6,222 nucleotides of DNA from CAYWGR01 sp964458015 (lineage in GTDB: Bacteria > Planctomycetota > Planctomycetia > Pirellulales > Thermoguttaceae), in NCBI GenBank assembly GCA_964458015.1, contig CAYWGR010000243.1, forward strand, positions 1-6,222, given 5' to 3'. The translations under genes were made by a program, and so were the position numbers. Below, piece after piece: positions 6,162-6,222 of the stretch (the first letter of the stretch is position 1; each line of letters begins with the position of its first letter). The notes below the pieces were generated by a model. That model had not been told where the DNA came from. It made no database searches and was given only the letters and a program-made list of their open reading frames with translations.

Positions 6162-6222
6162 TCATTCCCAGGCGGCTTTGCGACGGAAATGTTTGCGTAT
6201 TTCGGAATCTCTGATTAAAATG
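6162..6222 (-). CDS. Possible 3' end of an upstream gene
   Basis: One minus-strand frame runs from the window edge to TGA at 6164-6162 and reads ILIRDSEIRKHFRRKAAWE. The charged, helical character looks like the end of a real protein, but 19 residues are too few to assign a family. Another frame stays open for about 41 codons (to a TAA near 6100) with a less protein-like composition. The call is weak and needs the sequence to the right. Confidence 0.25.
   Translation of the reverse strand, partial: ILIRDSEIRKHFRRKAAWE

Overview
The window holds most of an F-type (F1Fo) ATP synthase operon, read entirely on the minus strand (right to left). The order from the promoter is atpZ, atpI, atpB (a), atpE (c), atpF (b), atpH (delta), atpA (alpha), two small accessory genes, and atpG (gamma, cut by the left edge). 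atpD and atpC are expected beyond the left edge. The gene style suggests a planctomycete, perhaps of the Pirellula type: an atpZ-atpI pair ahead of atpB, signal-peptide-like N-termini on subunits b and c, many starts without a Shine-Dalgarno (SD) sequence, and short tandem heptamers in the gaps. That assignment is an inference; no rRNA or marker search was possible.

Layout from the right. 6162-6222 may hold the last codons of an unrelated upstream gene. 5937-6161 is non-coding, with spaced A/T-tracts and a good sigma70-type promoter (TTGACA, 17-base spacer, TAAATT) just ahead of atpZ. atpZ and atpI overlap, and atpB follows 11 bases later. atpE lies between two predicted intercistronic stem-loops and has a strong SD behind a U-rich stretch, which fits the need for many copies of subunit c. 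atpF follows after a 115-base gap, then atpH after about 100 bases. atpH and atpA overlap by 50 bases.

The unusual part is 293-1092. In the standard operon atpA is followed by atpG. Here a DUF4160 gene and a DUF2442 gene lie between them, in the same direction, with strong SD sequences and lower GC. They are followed by a very AT-rich stretch (364-518) and a nine-unit heptamer array (301-363) that ends 8 bases before the atpG start. The two genes are a recurrent small-gene pair of unknown function, sometimes suspected to be toxin-antitoxin-like. Here they would be co-transcribed with a housekeeping operon.

Together, atpB/E/F build the membrane sector, atpH/A/G (with atpD/C) the catalytic sector and stalks, and atpZ/atpI probably help assembly or ion supply. 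The DUF4160/DUF2442 insertion and the heptamer array are the parts most worth a second look. No complete, clearly new system can be demonstrated from this sequence alone.
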